The position numbers and the translations under genes were made by a program. Below the pieces are notes generated by a model. That model ran no database searches. It was not told the DNA's origin and was given only the letters and a program-made list of their open reading frames with translations. This document shows, piece after piece, positions 1 to 7,433 of a stretch of 11,316 nucleotides of DNA (the stretch's first letter is position 1; each line of letters starts with the position of its first letter). The stretch is from Nanoarchaeales archaeon (lineage in GTDB: Archaea; Nanobdellota; Nanobdellia; Woesearchaeales; UBA583). The stretch lies in contig JABSQY010000010.1 in the NCBI GenBank assembly GCA_013215525.1, positions 25,057 to 36,372 on the forward strand. The letters run 5' to 3'.

Positions 1-1050
1 AACGTCATCATATTTACTTTTATTTGATTTAAAAAATAATGAAAATATGCTTTTTTTTATATTTATAGGTTTAGTATCTTTACTTATTTTAAGTTTTTCC
101 TTATGTATGGATTGTATATTTTTGGATTTATTATATAATATTTTATTTTCATTATCATTATATAAATTATCTGATAGTTTAGTTTTTGATTTTATATCTT
201 GGTTATGTTTTGATTCGGTTTGATTTGTTTTATTAATTTTAATATTTTTTAATATATCTGGAGTATGATCCTTATTATCAATAACAGATTTATTTTTCTT
301 ATGAAAAAAATTAAATATACCGGAATTAGGTTTTATAGTCTTGGGGGGTACATCTATATTATGTTTTGTTTCGGTTACGTTTTGTATATTCTCGATACTC
401 TCAAGTTCTTTAACGGGGTTTTTAGTAGTTATTATGTTAGATATAGGTTTATAGTCATTATTTAATTTTATGTCATGATCCTTTAAATCATTTACAATTA
501 ATTTATCTTTAACGTGTTTTATAGTCTTGGGGGGTACATTTATATTATGTTTTGTTTTGGTTGCATTTTCCATATATGAAACATCAGATTCTAAATCATC
601 AAGTTTATTATTTTTTATTATATGTTCAAAATTATTTTTTATATCTGATAAAGTTATATTTTCTTGAACTTCCCCGGCAAAGTCTGGAGGTGGTGCATTT
701 AATCCTTTTTTATTAATTTTGGATTTAGTTAAATTTTTATTATAATTACCAGATTTTAAATCTTTGATTACACGTCTTAAAACTTTTATGTCGTCACTAC
801 TCTCCGGCTCTTCGATCTTAATTCTTTCTATTTCATTAATAAATATATTTTTTTCATCACTTAATTTATTTTTTGATAATATAACCTTGTCAAGTTCTGA
901 ACTCGTTGCGTTAAGATCATATAAATAAGCCTCAACTATTTTCTGGTCTCGTATCATTTCTTTTTTTATTTCTAGTTCTAAACTATTTATAGATTTTAAT
1001 TTATTTTCAATTAGAGATAATTTTTTTTGTATTTTTTTAAGATTAGTCAT
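1..1050 (-). CDS. Lysine-rich coiled-coil protein with internal repeats (3' end cut by window edge)
   Basis: Not a recognised family. An uninterrupted reading frame of 350 codons runs from the ATG at 1050 to the left edge without a stop, so the C-terminus is missing. There is no signal peptide or membrane helix, so the product is probably cytoplasmic. Residues about 1-105 are charged and heptad-like (MTNLKKIQKKLSLIENKL at the start), suggesting a coiled coil. The rest is Asn/Lys/Asp-rich and probably disordered. It contains a proline patch, NAPPPDFAGEV, at 118-128. A repeat of the form NxTxTKHNIxVPPKTIK occurs at about 162-178 and 224-240, with a third partial copy (NQTESKHNQDI) at 276-286. 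A second repeated motif, xIFxxFFxKxNKS-like, is at 244-255 and 334-345. The start has a GAGGA site 10 bases upstream and sits 1 base after the stop of the preceding gene, so it is the last visible member of the surface-protein operon. I infer a scaffold or adaptor role from context only. Confidence 0.8.
   Translation of the reverse strand, partial: MTNLKKIQKKLSLIENKLKSINSLELEIKKEMIRDQKIVEAYLYDLNATSSELDKVILSKNKLSDEKNIFINEIERIKIEEPESSDDIKVLRRVIKDLKSGNYNKNLTKSKINKKGLNAPPPDFAGEVQENITLSDIKNNFEHIIKNNKLDDLESDVSYMENATKTKHNINVPPKTIKHVKDKLIVNDLKDHDIKLNNDYKPISNIITTKNPVKELESIENIQNVTETKHNIDVPPKTIKPNSGIFNFFHKKNKSVIDNKDHTPDILKNIKINKTNQTESKHNQDIKSKTKLSDNLYNDNENKILYNKSKNIQSIHKEKLKISKDTKPINIKKSIFSLFFKSNKSKYDDV
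331..381 (-). repeat. Intragenic repeat copy 2 (VPPKTIK motif)
   Basis: This encodes residues 224-240 of the coiled-coil gene. Its first 23 bases (331-353) are identical to 517-539, including a run of six G on the plus strand. The identical synonymous codons for VPPKTIK suggest a recent duplication rather than convergence. Confidence 0.75.
517..567 (-). repeat. Intragenic repeat copy 1 (VPPKTIK motif)
   Basis: This encodes residues 162-178 of the coiled-coil gene and pairs with 331-381. The two copies differ at only a few bases over about 50. Both encode TKHNI(N/D)VPPKTIK. Confidence 0.75.
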
Positions 1051-1051
1051 T

Positions 1052-1948
1052 TTAAGATTTATCCTCAAGTATCGAATCAATAGATTTTCTATTACTAGGT
1101 TTTTTTTTATTTCTAACTCTTGTAATATAATAATATAAAGCTCCAATAATTAAACCTATAAATATAACGATTTTAATTGCATAAAAATTTATATTATTAA
1201 ATCCGGATTTATCATTTTTAAGATCTTGCTCATATTCTGGGGAGTTAGTAGTTACAATTTGACCAGAAAGAGAATCCTCGGACTGAGTTTTTATTTCTTC
1301 GGCTTTAATTTTTTTAAGTTCTGAAATTTCGAGAATATTATCAGTTTTTTTTGTTGAGTAAACAAATGTTTTTTTTTCTAAATTTACAATCACACACTCC
1401 AAAGGATCCCGGATTTCTGCACGTGAACAGAATTCATTTGCTTTAGGCATGATAAAAAAGTCATTCTCGGCCCTCATCACGCTCAGACTCCCGAGTTTTG
1501 TCTCTGAGTCTAATCCGTCATATCTAATAATTAAATCGTCCCTCCCGTCGTTGTCAACATCAAAATACTTAATTTCATTTAATCCTATAATTAAAGTTTT
1601 TGGAGACGAATATAAATATAATAAAACATTATTACTTTTTATAGATCCGATATTAATCTCATGAGAATTCACATTAAATTTATCAACATTAAAATCAAAA
1701 TATGTTAAATCATAAAAAATTTTTGAACCTAATAATAAACCTCTATTTTTTGTAAATTGTATAGTATCGATTTGAATAGTTGTTTGTAATTGTTTAATAT
1801 TTGTATAAGGGGAATCTGTAAGAGTTAAAGGATCAGACAAACTTTTTTTATTTACATCAACAACGGCGATTATTTCTTTAGAGTATATAATAGGGACCAC
1901 ACTAGAGAAACAAACCAAAACCAAAACGAAACTAGATATTAGTTTCAT
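1052..1948 (-). CDS. Type I membrane-anchored surface protein with an FG-GAP-like motif
   Basis: Not a recognised family. The 298-residue product starts with a signal peptide (MKLISSFVLVLVCFSSVVPIIYS, likely cleaved before KEI) and has one C-terminal membrane helix at about 256-276. A basic cytoplasmic tail follows (RVRNKKKPSNRK, about 277-288, then an acidic end). The ectodomain contains YFDVDNDGRDDL at 128-139, which matches the DxDxDGxxD calcium-binding loop of FG-GAP/integrin-type or VCBS-type repeats, but only one copy is visible. C174 and C185 could form a disulfide. The start is supported by GGAGGT at 1961-1966, 12 bases upstream, inside the previous gene. The gene lies 1 base after that gene's stop and 1 base before the coiled-coil gene. 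It is probably inserted in the cell membrane with its bulk outside. Its exact role is unknown. Confidence 0.88.
   Translation of the reverse strand: MKLISSFVLVLVCFSSVVPIIYSKEIIAVVDVNKKSLSDPLTLTDSPYTNIKQLQTTIQIDTIQFTKNRGLLLGSKIFYDLTYFDFNVDKFNVNSHEINIGSIKSNNVLLYLYSSPKTLIIGLNEIKYFDVDNDGRDDLIIRYDGLDSETKLGSLSVMRAENDFFIMPKANEFCSRAEIRDPLECVIVNLEKKTFVYSTKKTDNILEISELKKIKAEEIKTQSEDSLSGQIVTTNSPEYEQDLKNDKSGFNNINFYAIKIVIFIGLIIGALYYYITRVRNKKKPSNRKSIDSILEDKS
1061..1066 (-). promoter_or_regulatory. Ribosome binding site for the coiled-coil gene
   Basis: The minus strand reads GAGGAT here, 10 bases before the ATG at 1050, within the last codons of the upstream gene. It supports that start for a gene with no stop inside the window. 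Confidence 0.5.
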
Positions 1949-1949
1949 T

Positions 1950-2651
1950 TTATAATGTTAACCTCCTTTTTGGTTTAGATGATCTAAACATCATCACAAT
2001 TATAAAAATAATAAATATAGATATAACTCCTCCAACAATATAAATTATATTTTGATTTAAATTAAATCCTTGTTTTGATTCTGCAACATATACAGAAACT
2101 AAACTTAATAAGATTTGTTTATTTTCTCCAGAGCTTGACTTAACTCTCAACCCTAATTTAAAAATATCTTGATCCGTATATTCTGTAGGCATAACAAATT
2201 TAATAACTATTCTTTTGGCGGTGTTATAATCTACGTATATAAATTTTCTTGGATCATAATCAGAGGGAGAAATTATTTGCGATAATCCAGTTATTTTTGT
2301 ATCTCCTGCAATATGTAAAGTTATATACGATTTATTTTCTTCCAATGAAATAGGGATATAAGAATTTAATCCCGTAGGATTTCTATTATCAACATAAAAC
2401 TCTAAATAATGAGTTTTTTTATTAAAATCAATTTGATGAACAATATTACTTTTTTCTTTTGATGTTAAATAATTAAAATTATTTTCTGATCCATAATATG
2501 AAGAATAAAAAGCTATATCCCAATTGTTAACACTAGGATTTTTATATCCTGCTTTTAAATTATTTCCCTCAATAGTGAGCTCTATCTCCTCGGCATATAT
2601 GAAAGAAAATAAACAAAACAAAACCATAACGAAACTAAATAAAAATTTCAT
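1950..2651 (-). CDS. Type I membrane-anchored beta-rich surface protein
   Basis: Not a recognised family. The product is 233 residues. A signal peptide (MKFLFSFVMVLFCLFSFIYA, likely cut before EEIEL) is followed by an ectodomain of about 175 residues with alternating hydrophobic, beta-strand-like segments such as THYLEFYVDNRNPTG and SYITLHIAG. There is one membrane helix at about 201-222 and a short basic tail, RSSKPKRRLTL. The ectodomain has no cysteine. The ATG overlaps the stop of the 1334-residue gene by 4 bases (ATGA), and GAGGT at 2658-2662 lies 6 bases before it, so translation of the two is probably coupled. A plausible role is to hold the unanchored giant protein at the surface. This comes only from operon order and topology. 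Confidence 0.88.
   Translation of the reverse strand: MKFLFSFVMVLFCLFSFIYAEEIELTIEGNNLKAGYKNPSVNNWDIAFYSSYYGSENNFNYLTSKEKSNIVHQIDFNKKTHYLEFYVDNRNPTGLNSYIPISLEENKSYITLHIAGDTKITGLSQIISPSDYDPRKFIYVDYNTAKRIVIKFVMPTEYTDQDIFKLGLRVKSSSGENKQILLSLVSVYVAESKQGFNLNQNIIYIVGGVISIFIIFIIVMMFRSSKPKRRLTL
1961..1966 (-). promoter_or_regulatory. Ribosome binding site for the FG-GAP-like surface gene
   Basis: The minus strand reads GGAGGT 12 bases before the ATG at 1948. It lies inside the Arg-Arg-Leu codons at the end of the upstream gene. The spacing is slightly long, but the match to the anti-Shine-Dalgarno sequence is good. Confidence 0.5.
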
Positions 2652-5600
2652 TGTTCAACCTCTACAACTTCAAGATCTAAACGAGTTGTATAATCCCCAG
2701 ATTCAAGAGGGAGCTCTAAATCTAAATTCCACCAATTTTGGAAACTTTGTCCGGGATTTAATTCTCCGTTAAATATTTCATTTCCGAATTTATCAATATT
2801 AAATTTATTCCTTGATCTTGAGACCTCAACGTCGGCCTTAGAGCTTGCATATCCTAAACGATTTTTAATTTTAAAGTATGTCTCATCATCATCAAGCCAA
2901 AAAGCGTGCTCTTCTGATTCTAGACTAAATAATTTAAAATTATTATAAATTGAGTTTCCTGTATTTTGTATTAATAAGTTAGTTTGTAAACTCTCCCTTA
3001 ATGTATCGTCAAAGTCTGCGTCATCAAAATTTATAGAGGTTATAGTATAACCCGATATAATACCATAAGAAAAATAAGTTTCGTAATCTCTAAACTTTCC
3101 GTGACTATCTTCGATATGTATTTCAACTTTATAAGAACCTCCCGGAACTGAGAACTCAAGAGCGGGCTCACATAAATATATATTATCTGCAAGTTTTGAA
3201 AATGTCCGGGTTATGACTTCGACATCATTCCCTTTAATAGTACAATAAGAGAGAGCGGGACTAAATTCAAGATTAGTATGTATATTAATTTTCAGGGGGG
3301 CAATCCCATTATTAACAGGCGTTAAAGTACTGGGTACTATAACCGAAAAATTAACAAAGAAAGGCTCAAAATGATAAATTAAACCTGAACCCGTAGCCCC
3401 TGCACTCCATACGATAGGATTAATTAAATTATTAAATTTATCTTTTACATCTGGAATTAATTCGCGAGAATTAAGAGTTAAAGGATAAGACCATATAGTA
3501 TTACCACCTATTTTTAATAAAATATTAGAGGGATAAATATTTTTAGATTTGGAACCATAAACAATTATATTAGAATCAGAGGAGGGAATAACGGGCCTAA
3601 GAATTACGTCGGAAATTTCTAACGTGTCGAATAATATCTCCTTTCCATAAGTAATATAAAATAAATTTGATGATGTTTTTGATAGACTATCGAAAGTTAA
3701 TATAAAATTATCATTAATTGAATTTATACAATTTTTATTTAGTGTAGGATAATATTCAGATATTTTATCATTAACGCAAATATTTTCTCCGTTTTCATTT
3801 TGAATTAACATCGGCTCAAGATTTTCGTCCTCGAATAAATTATTAATTTCTATATTAATATTATTTGATATTTTATCCTCCCATGATATTAAAATGTTTG
3901 GATCTCTGAAAGTTATTTCTGGGCTTGAAATATCTTTTTGATGAGCTATATTATCGCCAGTATTTGAAATTTTAGAATAAATATATAATGAATCGTCTCC
4001 GGCATTATCTACTATATTGCAAACTCCTTGCGAGTCTGCATTTATACATAATTTTAAAATTATATATTTATCTGCACTTGGTATATAATTAATTCCGCCA
4101 TTAGATAAATAAATTCTGTTTGGTTTATCCATTTCAAATATTATATTTTTCTTTTGAAAGATTGGAGAGATTAAGGGAATACTTTTTGAGTTTAACTCAT
4201 ATATACTAAGATCATAATAATCCTTTGTGAAACCTGTAGATTTAAGGACTCCTGCGGTCATAAATTGATATGGTGTGATGTCTATATATTCTAAACCTGT
4301 TGATCCGTCAAATTTTATAGGTGTGTAGAAATAACATTCCCTATATTTAGAATTAAACTCTCCACAAGATAAAGAATCAGTACCTCCGGAATATTGATTA
4401 TTTGAAGATGATGAGCTTGTTGTTATGATTAACTCCGTAGTTAAATAATTAGTAAAAGATATGTTATGAGATAAATCAAAATTTATTATATTAATAGGGA
4501 CCACAGAAGAATAAGGAGTTGCAAGATTTCCGTCGGAAACTTTAGCTCGTATATAATAAACTCCGTCATCTAAAGATGAAACACTCCAATTTAAAAAATT
4601 GTTATTAGTTGATGAAACTTGAGTCCATTGAGATAAATCATTTGAAAATTCTATAATATACGTTAAAGGATCGTTATTAATATCTGACGCAGTCAAAAAA
4701 TTCTCAATAAATACTTTTTGTGAGTATGTATTACTTGGAGTTATTATATTTGTTAAATCTGGCGCAACGTTAGACTTAGACATTTGTTTAGTAAAATTAA
4801 AAGTATCTACTGATTGAGTTATAATAATTTTACATGTATATATTACAGAGTTTAATATATTTTCATTTAATAATATAACTGGAGTTGTTGAACTTGTTGC
4901 AATAGTAGTCCCGTTTTGATGAATCCAATTTAAAGAATATGATTGTACAATATCATTATCAAGATCTAAATAATTATTATAAGAGCAATTAACATCGTCA
5001 TTTAAACCCGGAGATTCTGGAGATATATTTATATTTAAAGTTGGAGTTGAGTCTTGTATAGTGAAACCAGAGGAATAAACCCACTCCCCCCACTCTGTCC
5101 CGTCGTTGTATCTCTTACCACATTTAATTATAGCTCCTTTGTTTATTGAAACATCAGATAAATTTATAATTTCAGTTTGTGAGATTATAGTATTAACATT
5201 AAACCATTTAACTTGTGTATCTGATAAAGTGTCTGAGTCGTCATCTTGATAAGTACCTCCTGTACATGTTGAATATGTATTTTTATAATATGTTGTTTTG
5301 TCTGTTAATATTGTACCTTGTACCACTGGCTTTTTATTATATGATCCCTCAAAAAATAAAAAATAACCACCCTCATCATTTACCTGTTCTAGTTTAAGCG
5401 TATTGTCTCCGACTGATAAAGAGTCTGATATATCTTGAGATTTTACATTTACGTCTAAGTCATATAAATCATAAAATAAAATTATATTATTCTCATCTTT
5501 AATTGTTATAAAGGTAGGTAACTCTGAGTTAGTAGCGTAAGGGACTATATTAAGTTCTGTTATAGTGTCATCTGTTTCCTTGTTTATGTTTTGTCTGTTG

Positions 5601-6652
5601 TAACTTAAATTAAACTCATTATTTTGTTTATCAATAGTTTCAGATACATATAAATAATTATTATCACAATAAAAATCACTACTTGAGGTTAAATCTTTAC
5701 ATAAAGGGATTGGAACAACTGATTTAAGTTTTATATTATTATGATAATCTATTAATATTATACTGTTTGTAATACTACAAGTGAAAATTGAATAACTTGA
5801 ACCTCTATGAGATGTTACTAAATTTATTGTGCTTAAATTAGTTGTTGAACTTGAACCTGAAAATGAGTGAGAATTTCCCTCCGTTTCATATCCATATAAA
5901 GACATACCGCCAAAATATCCGTAACAGTGAGCAGATCCTTTAGAACCACTCTGATAAATATTACCAGAAACATCAAATGAAGCATAATCTACTATATTAT
6001 TATGATTTAAAAAAATATCAGAATAAATATATTGATTGTCTGTACTACCAGATGAGCTAAAACTTTTAGAATAACGAAAGATATAAGACATTTCATATTT
6101 AAAATTATTTAAATTATTTGAAGTTATTGCATACTCAACAGAAAAACCTATATCCCCATCATAATTTTTTATATTAGAAGACTCATAAACACCAAAATCA
6201 TAATTCATATAATTTATATTAGATTTATAATAAGATTTACCGTGTACAACATCATAATTTTTAGTTGTAAATATATTTTGAGATTCACGAACAGAATAAT
6301 TAAACCCTTTTGAAGAATCAAACTTATCATTATTATAAAAACAAATATTATAATTTTGATATGGTGCTATATTGTCTAACAATTCATTAACACATATTAT
6401 AGTATCAGTATCTTTTAATTTTAATAGTAATGGAAAAAGTCCATAGTCAGATGAATTAGTAAAACTATAATTTAATTCTATAATATCGCCGACGCTTATC
6501 CCGGTTTTTGCATAAATTGAAAATTCAGACCACCATATCCCTTTAGAGGAATCATTAAAATTTATTGTTATATCAGTAACAGGATTTAATACTACAGAGT
6601 ACACACTAAAGAAAGAGAAAATAAAAACTAAAATAAAAATAAATTTCTTCAT
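2648..6652 (-). CDS. Giant secreted multi-domain protein with Ig/PKD-like domains
   Basis: A 1334-residue predicted exported protein of unknown specific function. The frame stays open 32 codons further up (ATG at 6748), but I chose the ATG at 6652 because it begins a clean signal peptide (MKKFIFILVFIFSFFSVYS) and has a TATA box about 25 bases upstream. The N-terminal ~430 residues are Ser/Asn/Tyr-rich and beta-like with scattered cysteines. Residues 440-537 and 538-630 look like Ig/PKD-type modules, each with two Cys around a Trp (C463/W483/C511; C556/W576/C607). Residues 631-724 resemble a cadherin or FN3-like module (SDINNDPLTYIIEFS, DGVYYIRAKVSDG). About 1108-1200 is another PKD-like unit (C1137, C1161). 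About 1202-1334 resembles a NEW3/CARDB domain (LLIQNTGNS, ELNPGQSFQNWW, SGDYTTRLDLEV). There is no C-terminal membrane helix, so it needs a partner to stay on the cell. The likely role is a surface, adhesion or S-layer-associated protein. Confidence 0.88.
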   Translation of the reverse strand: MKKFIFILVFIFSFFSVYSVVLNPVTDITINFNDSSKGIWWSEFSIYAKTGISVGDIIELNYSFTNSSDYGLFPLLLKLKDTDTIICVNELLDNIAPYQNYNICFYNNDKFDSSKGFNYSVRESQNIFTTKNYDVVHGKSYYKSNINYMNYDFGVYESSNIKNYDGDIGFSVEYAITSNNLNNFKYEMSYIFRYSKSFSSSGSTDNQYIYSDIFLNHNNIVDYASFDVSGNIYQSGSKGSAHCYGYFGGMSLYGYETEGNSHSFSGSSSTTNLSTINLVTSHRGSSYSIFTCSITNSIILIDYHNNIKLKSVVPIPLCKDLTSSSDFYCDNNYLYVSETIDKQNNEFNLSYNRQNINKETDDTITELNIVPYATNSELPTFITIKDENNIILFYDLYDLDVNVKSQDISDSLSVGDNTLKLEQVNDEGGYFLFFEGSYNKKPVVQGTILTDKTTYYKNTYSTCTGGTYQDDDSDTLSDTQVKWFNVNTIISQTEIINLSDVSINKGAIIKCGKRYNDGTEWGEWVYSSGFTIQDSTPTLNINISPESPGLNDDVNCSYNNYLDLDNDIVQSYSLNWIHQNGTTIATSSTTPVILLNENILNSVIYTCKIIITQSVDTFNFTKQMSKSNVAPDLTNIITPSNTYSQKVFIENFLTASDINNDPLTYIIEFSNDLSQWTQVSSTNNNFLNWSVSSLDDGVYYIRAKVSDGNLATPYSSVVPINIINFDLSHNISFTNYLTTELIITTSSSSSNNQYSGGTDSLSCGEFNSKYRECYFYTPIKFDGSTGLEYIDITPYQFMTAGVLKSTGFTKDYYDLSIYELNSKSIPLISPIFQKKNIIFEMDKPNRIYLSNGGINYIPSADKYIILKLCINADSQGVCNIVDNAGDDSLYIYSKISNTGDNIAHQKDISSPEITFRDPNILISWEDKISNNINIEINNLFEDENLEPMLIQNENGENICVNDKISEYYPTLNKNCINSINDNFILTFDSLSKTSSNLFYITYGKEILFDTLEISDVILRPVIPSSDSNIIVYGSKSKNIYPSNILLKIGGNTIWSYPLTLNSRELIPDVKDKFNNLINPIVWSAGATGSGLIYHFEPFFVNFSVIVPSTLTPVNNGIAPLKINIHTNLEFSPALSYCTIKGNDVEVITRTFSKLADNIYLCEPALEFSVPGGSYKVEIHIEDSHGKFRDYETYFSYGIISGYTITSINFDDADFDDTLRESLQTNLLIQNTGNSIYNNFKLFSLESEEHAFWLDDDETYFKIKNRLGYASSKADVEVSRSRNKFNIDKFGNEIFNGELNPGQSFQNWWNLDLELPLESGDYTTRLDLEVVEVEQ
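2658..2662 (-). promoter_or_regulatory. Ribosome binding site for the 233-residue surface gene
   Basis: The minus strand reads GAGGT 6 bases before the ATG at 2651, within the final Val-Glu codons of the giant gene. With the ATGA overlap it indicates coupled or re-initiated translation. Confidence 0.55.
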
Positions 6653-6669
6653 AAAAAAATATGGTTTTT

Positions 6670-6685
6670 CAGATTTATAAGTCTG
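6670..6685 (-). promoter_or_regulatory. Promoter of the surface operon: TATA box inside a near-palindrome
   Basis: The minus strand reads CTTATAAATC, a good archaeal TATA box, centred about 25 bases before the ATG at 6652. That is the spacing expected of a leaderless mRNA, and no Shine-Dalgarno site precedes the ATG. The 16 bases CAGATTTATAAGTCTG form an inverted repeat with 7 of 8 pairs matched (the exception is T/G). A dimeric repressor could therefore cover the TATA box. Confidence 0.5.
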
Positions 6686-6696
6686 GAGTTTGCAAG

Positions 6697-6718
6697 CCGA
6701 AACGTAACCGAAACGTAA
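6697..6718. repeat. Perfect 11-base tandem repeat upstream of the surface-operon promoter
   Basis: CCGAAACGTAA occurs twice head to tail with no spacer, 12 bases beyond the TATA near-palindrome and about 45-66 bases before the ATG at 6652. Two sites one helical turn apart on the same face, just upstream of the TATA/BRE region, would suit an activator or a cooperative regulator. The protein is unknown. Confidence 0.6.
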
Positions 6719-6738
6719 CAAGGTTTTATTTAAATTTA

Positions 6739-7026
6739 TTATGCACAAATTGGATATTCTTTATCAATTACAAAATCAAATAATTTATAAATTTTAGAGC
6801 TTGGTTTATTCTCTAATAACTTTTTTAAAGTTTCTAACCCTAATTTTGAAATATTTGGAGTGTCTCCTATATATTGATTTAATATAAATTTATGACTTAT
6901 CTTATTTGATTTGTTAAATCTTGTTGATGTTTTTGATTGCTCTCCATTAAAAAAAATAATGTCTCCTCTTGAGTTTAAATTAAACTTAATTCTTGTTTTT
7001 TTGCATATTATAAAATCGACTAACAT
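6739..7026 (-). CDS. Small basic protein of unknown function
   Basis: The 95-residue product is not recognised. It is lysine-rich and basic, with no signal peptide or membrane helix and only two cysteines (in IICKK near the start and PICA at the end). Residues about 55-75 (DTPNISKLGLETLKKLLENK) could form a helical segment, but I see no clear helix-turn-helix. It has its own likely leaderless promoter, with a TATA-like sequence about 29 bases before the ATG and a perfect inverted repeat over it. It stands alone between the non-coding region after the MCM gene and the separate promoter of the surface operon. A small regulator, possibly self-repressing, is a guess from size, charge and the palindrome only. 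It is short enough that its coding status is less certain than its neighbours'. Confidence 0.65.
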   Translation of the reverse strand: MLVDFIICKKTRIKFNLNSRGDIIFFNGEQSKTSTRFNKSNKISHKFILNQYIGDTPNISKLGLETLKKLLENKPSSKIYKLFDFVIDKEYPICA

Positions 7027-7031
7027 TTTGA

Positions 7032-7056
7032 TATATAGGAGTTACAATCCTATATA
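7032..7056 (-). promoter_or_regulatory. Perfect inverted repeat over the promoter of the small gene
   Basis: TATATAGGA (7032-7040) and TCCTATATA (7048-7056) are exact inverted copies around a 7-base spacer, ending 5 bases before the ATG at 7026. The upstream arm overlaps the TATA-like TATTATATA (7051-7059 on the minus strand), about 29 bases from the ATG. It reads best as a repressor operator covering the promoter. In a longer transcript it could instead form a 9-base-pair hairpin next to the start codon. Confidence 0.55.
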
Positions 7057-7072
7057 ATACTTATTCACAAAA

Positions 7073-7090
7073 ATATAGTTTAATTAGAAT
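7073..7090 (+). repeat. 18-base direct repeat, copy 1
   Basis: ATATAGTTTAATTAGAAT is identical to 7312-7329. This copy lies just upstream of the promoter palindrome of the small gene, so it could be a second regulatory site for it. Confidence 0.6.
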
Positions 7091-7311
7091 TAAATCTAAA
7101 TTGTGATAATACTTGATTTATACCCTAAATAAAGGTCCTTTTTTCTAAATATACAACCTTTAAACATTAGAATTTTATCATGAATTATAATAAATGACAC
7201 CAAACCGAAAAAAATCAAGTTTCGATATATAAAAAATAGATTAGAGTTGTAATATTTTAAACATTATTTGATTATTTTATTATTATATATATATATATGC
7301 GCAAGGATTAT

Positions 7312-7329
7312 ATATAGTTTAATTAGAAT
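7312..7329 (+). repeat. 18-base direct repeat, copy 2
   Basis: Identical to 7073-7090. It overlaps the end of a GCAAGGATTATAT word (7301-7313) that matches the motif in the repeats upstream of the initiator gene at 12 of 13 bases. Confidence 0.6.
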
Positions 7330-7433
7330 ATTAATAATAAACACGTTAGATTTAAGTCATACTCTCAATAAAAAAATATATATTTACTATCATTTGACTA
7401 TAGTCTTTTTATATACTTTACAGAGTTTTATTG

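Noticed and set aside
265..465. 66-codon plus-strand frame
   Set aside because: It is antisense to the repeat-bearing coiled-coil gene, whose minus-strand frame is open for 350 codons. It has hydrophobic low-complexity content and no promoter or ribosome site.
1449..1664. Plus-strand frame opposite the 298-residue surface gene (also 2524-2772, 5215-5397 and 8292-8483)
   Set aside because: All are short antisense shadows of supported genes, with no independent signals.
1900..2640. Resemblance of A/C-rich stretches near 1908-1933 and 2604-2640 to the tract at 7586-7628
   Set aside because: The first two encode signal peptides rich in Phe, Val and Leu (GTTTTG-type codons on the minus strand), which explains the composition without a shared element.
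6653..6748. N-terminal extension of the giant secreted protein to the ATG at 6748
   Set aside because: It would place 32 residues before a clear signal peptide, overlap the small upstream gene by 10 bases, and cross the TATA box and tandem repeat. The ATG at 6652 fits both signal peptide and promoter.
7180..7255. Tiny plus-strand frames in the non-coding region (5 and 19 codons from ATGs at 7180 and 7194)
   Set aside because: They are too short, with no conserved feature and no ribosome site.
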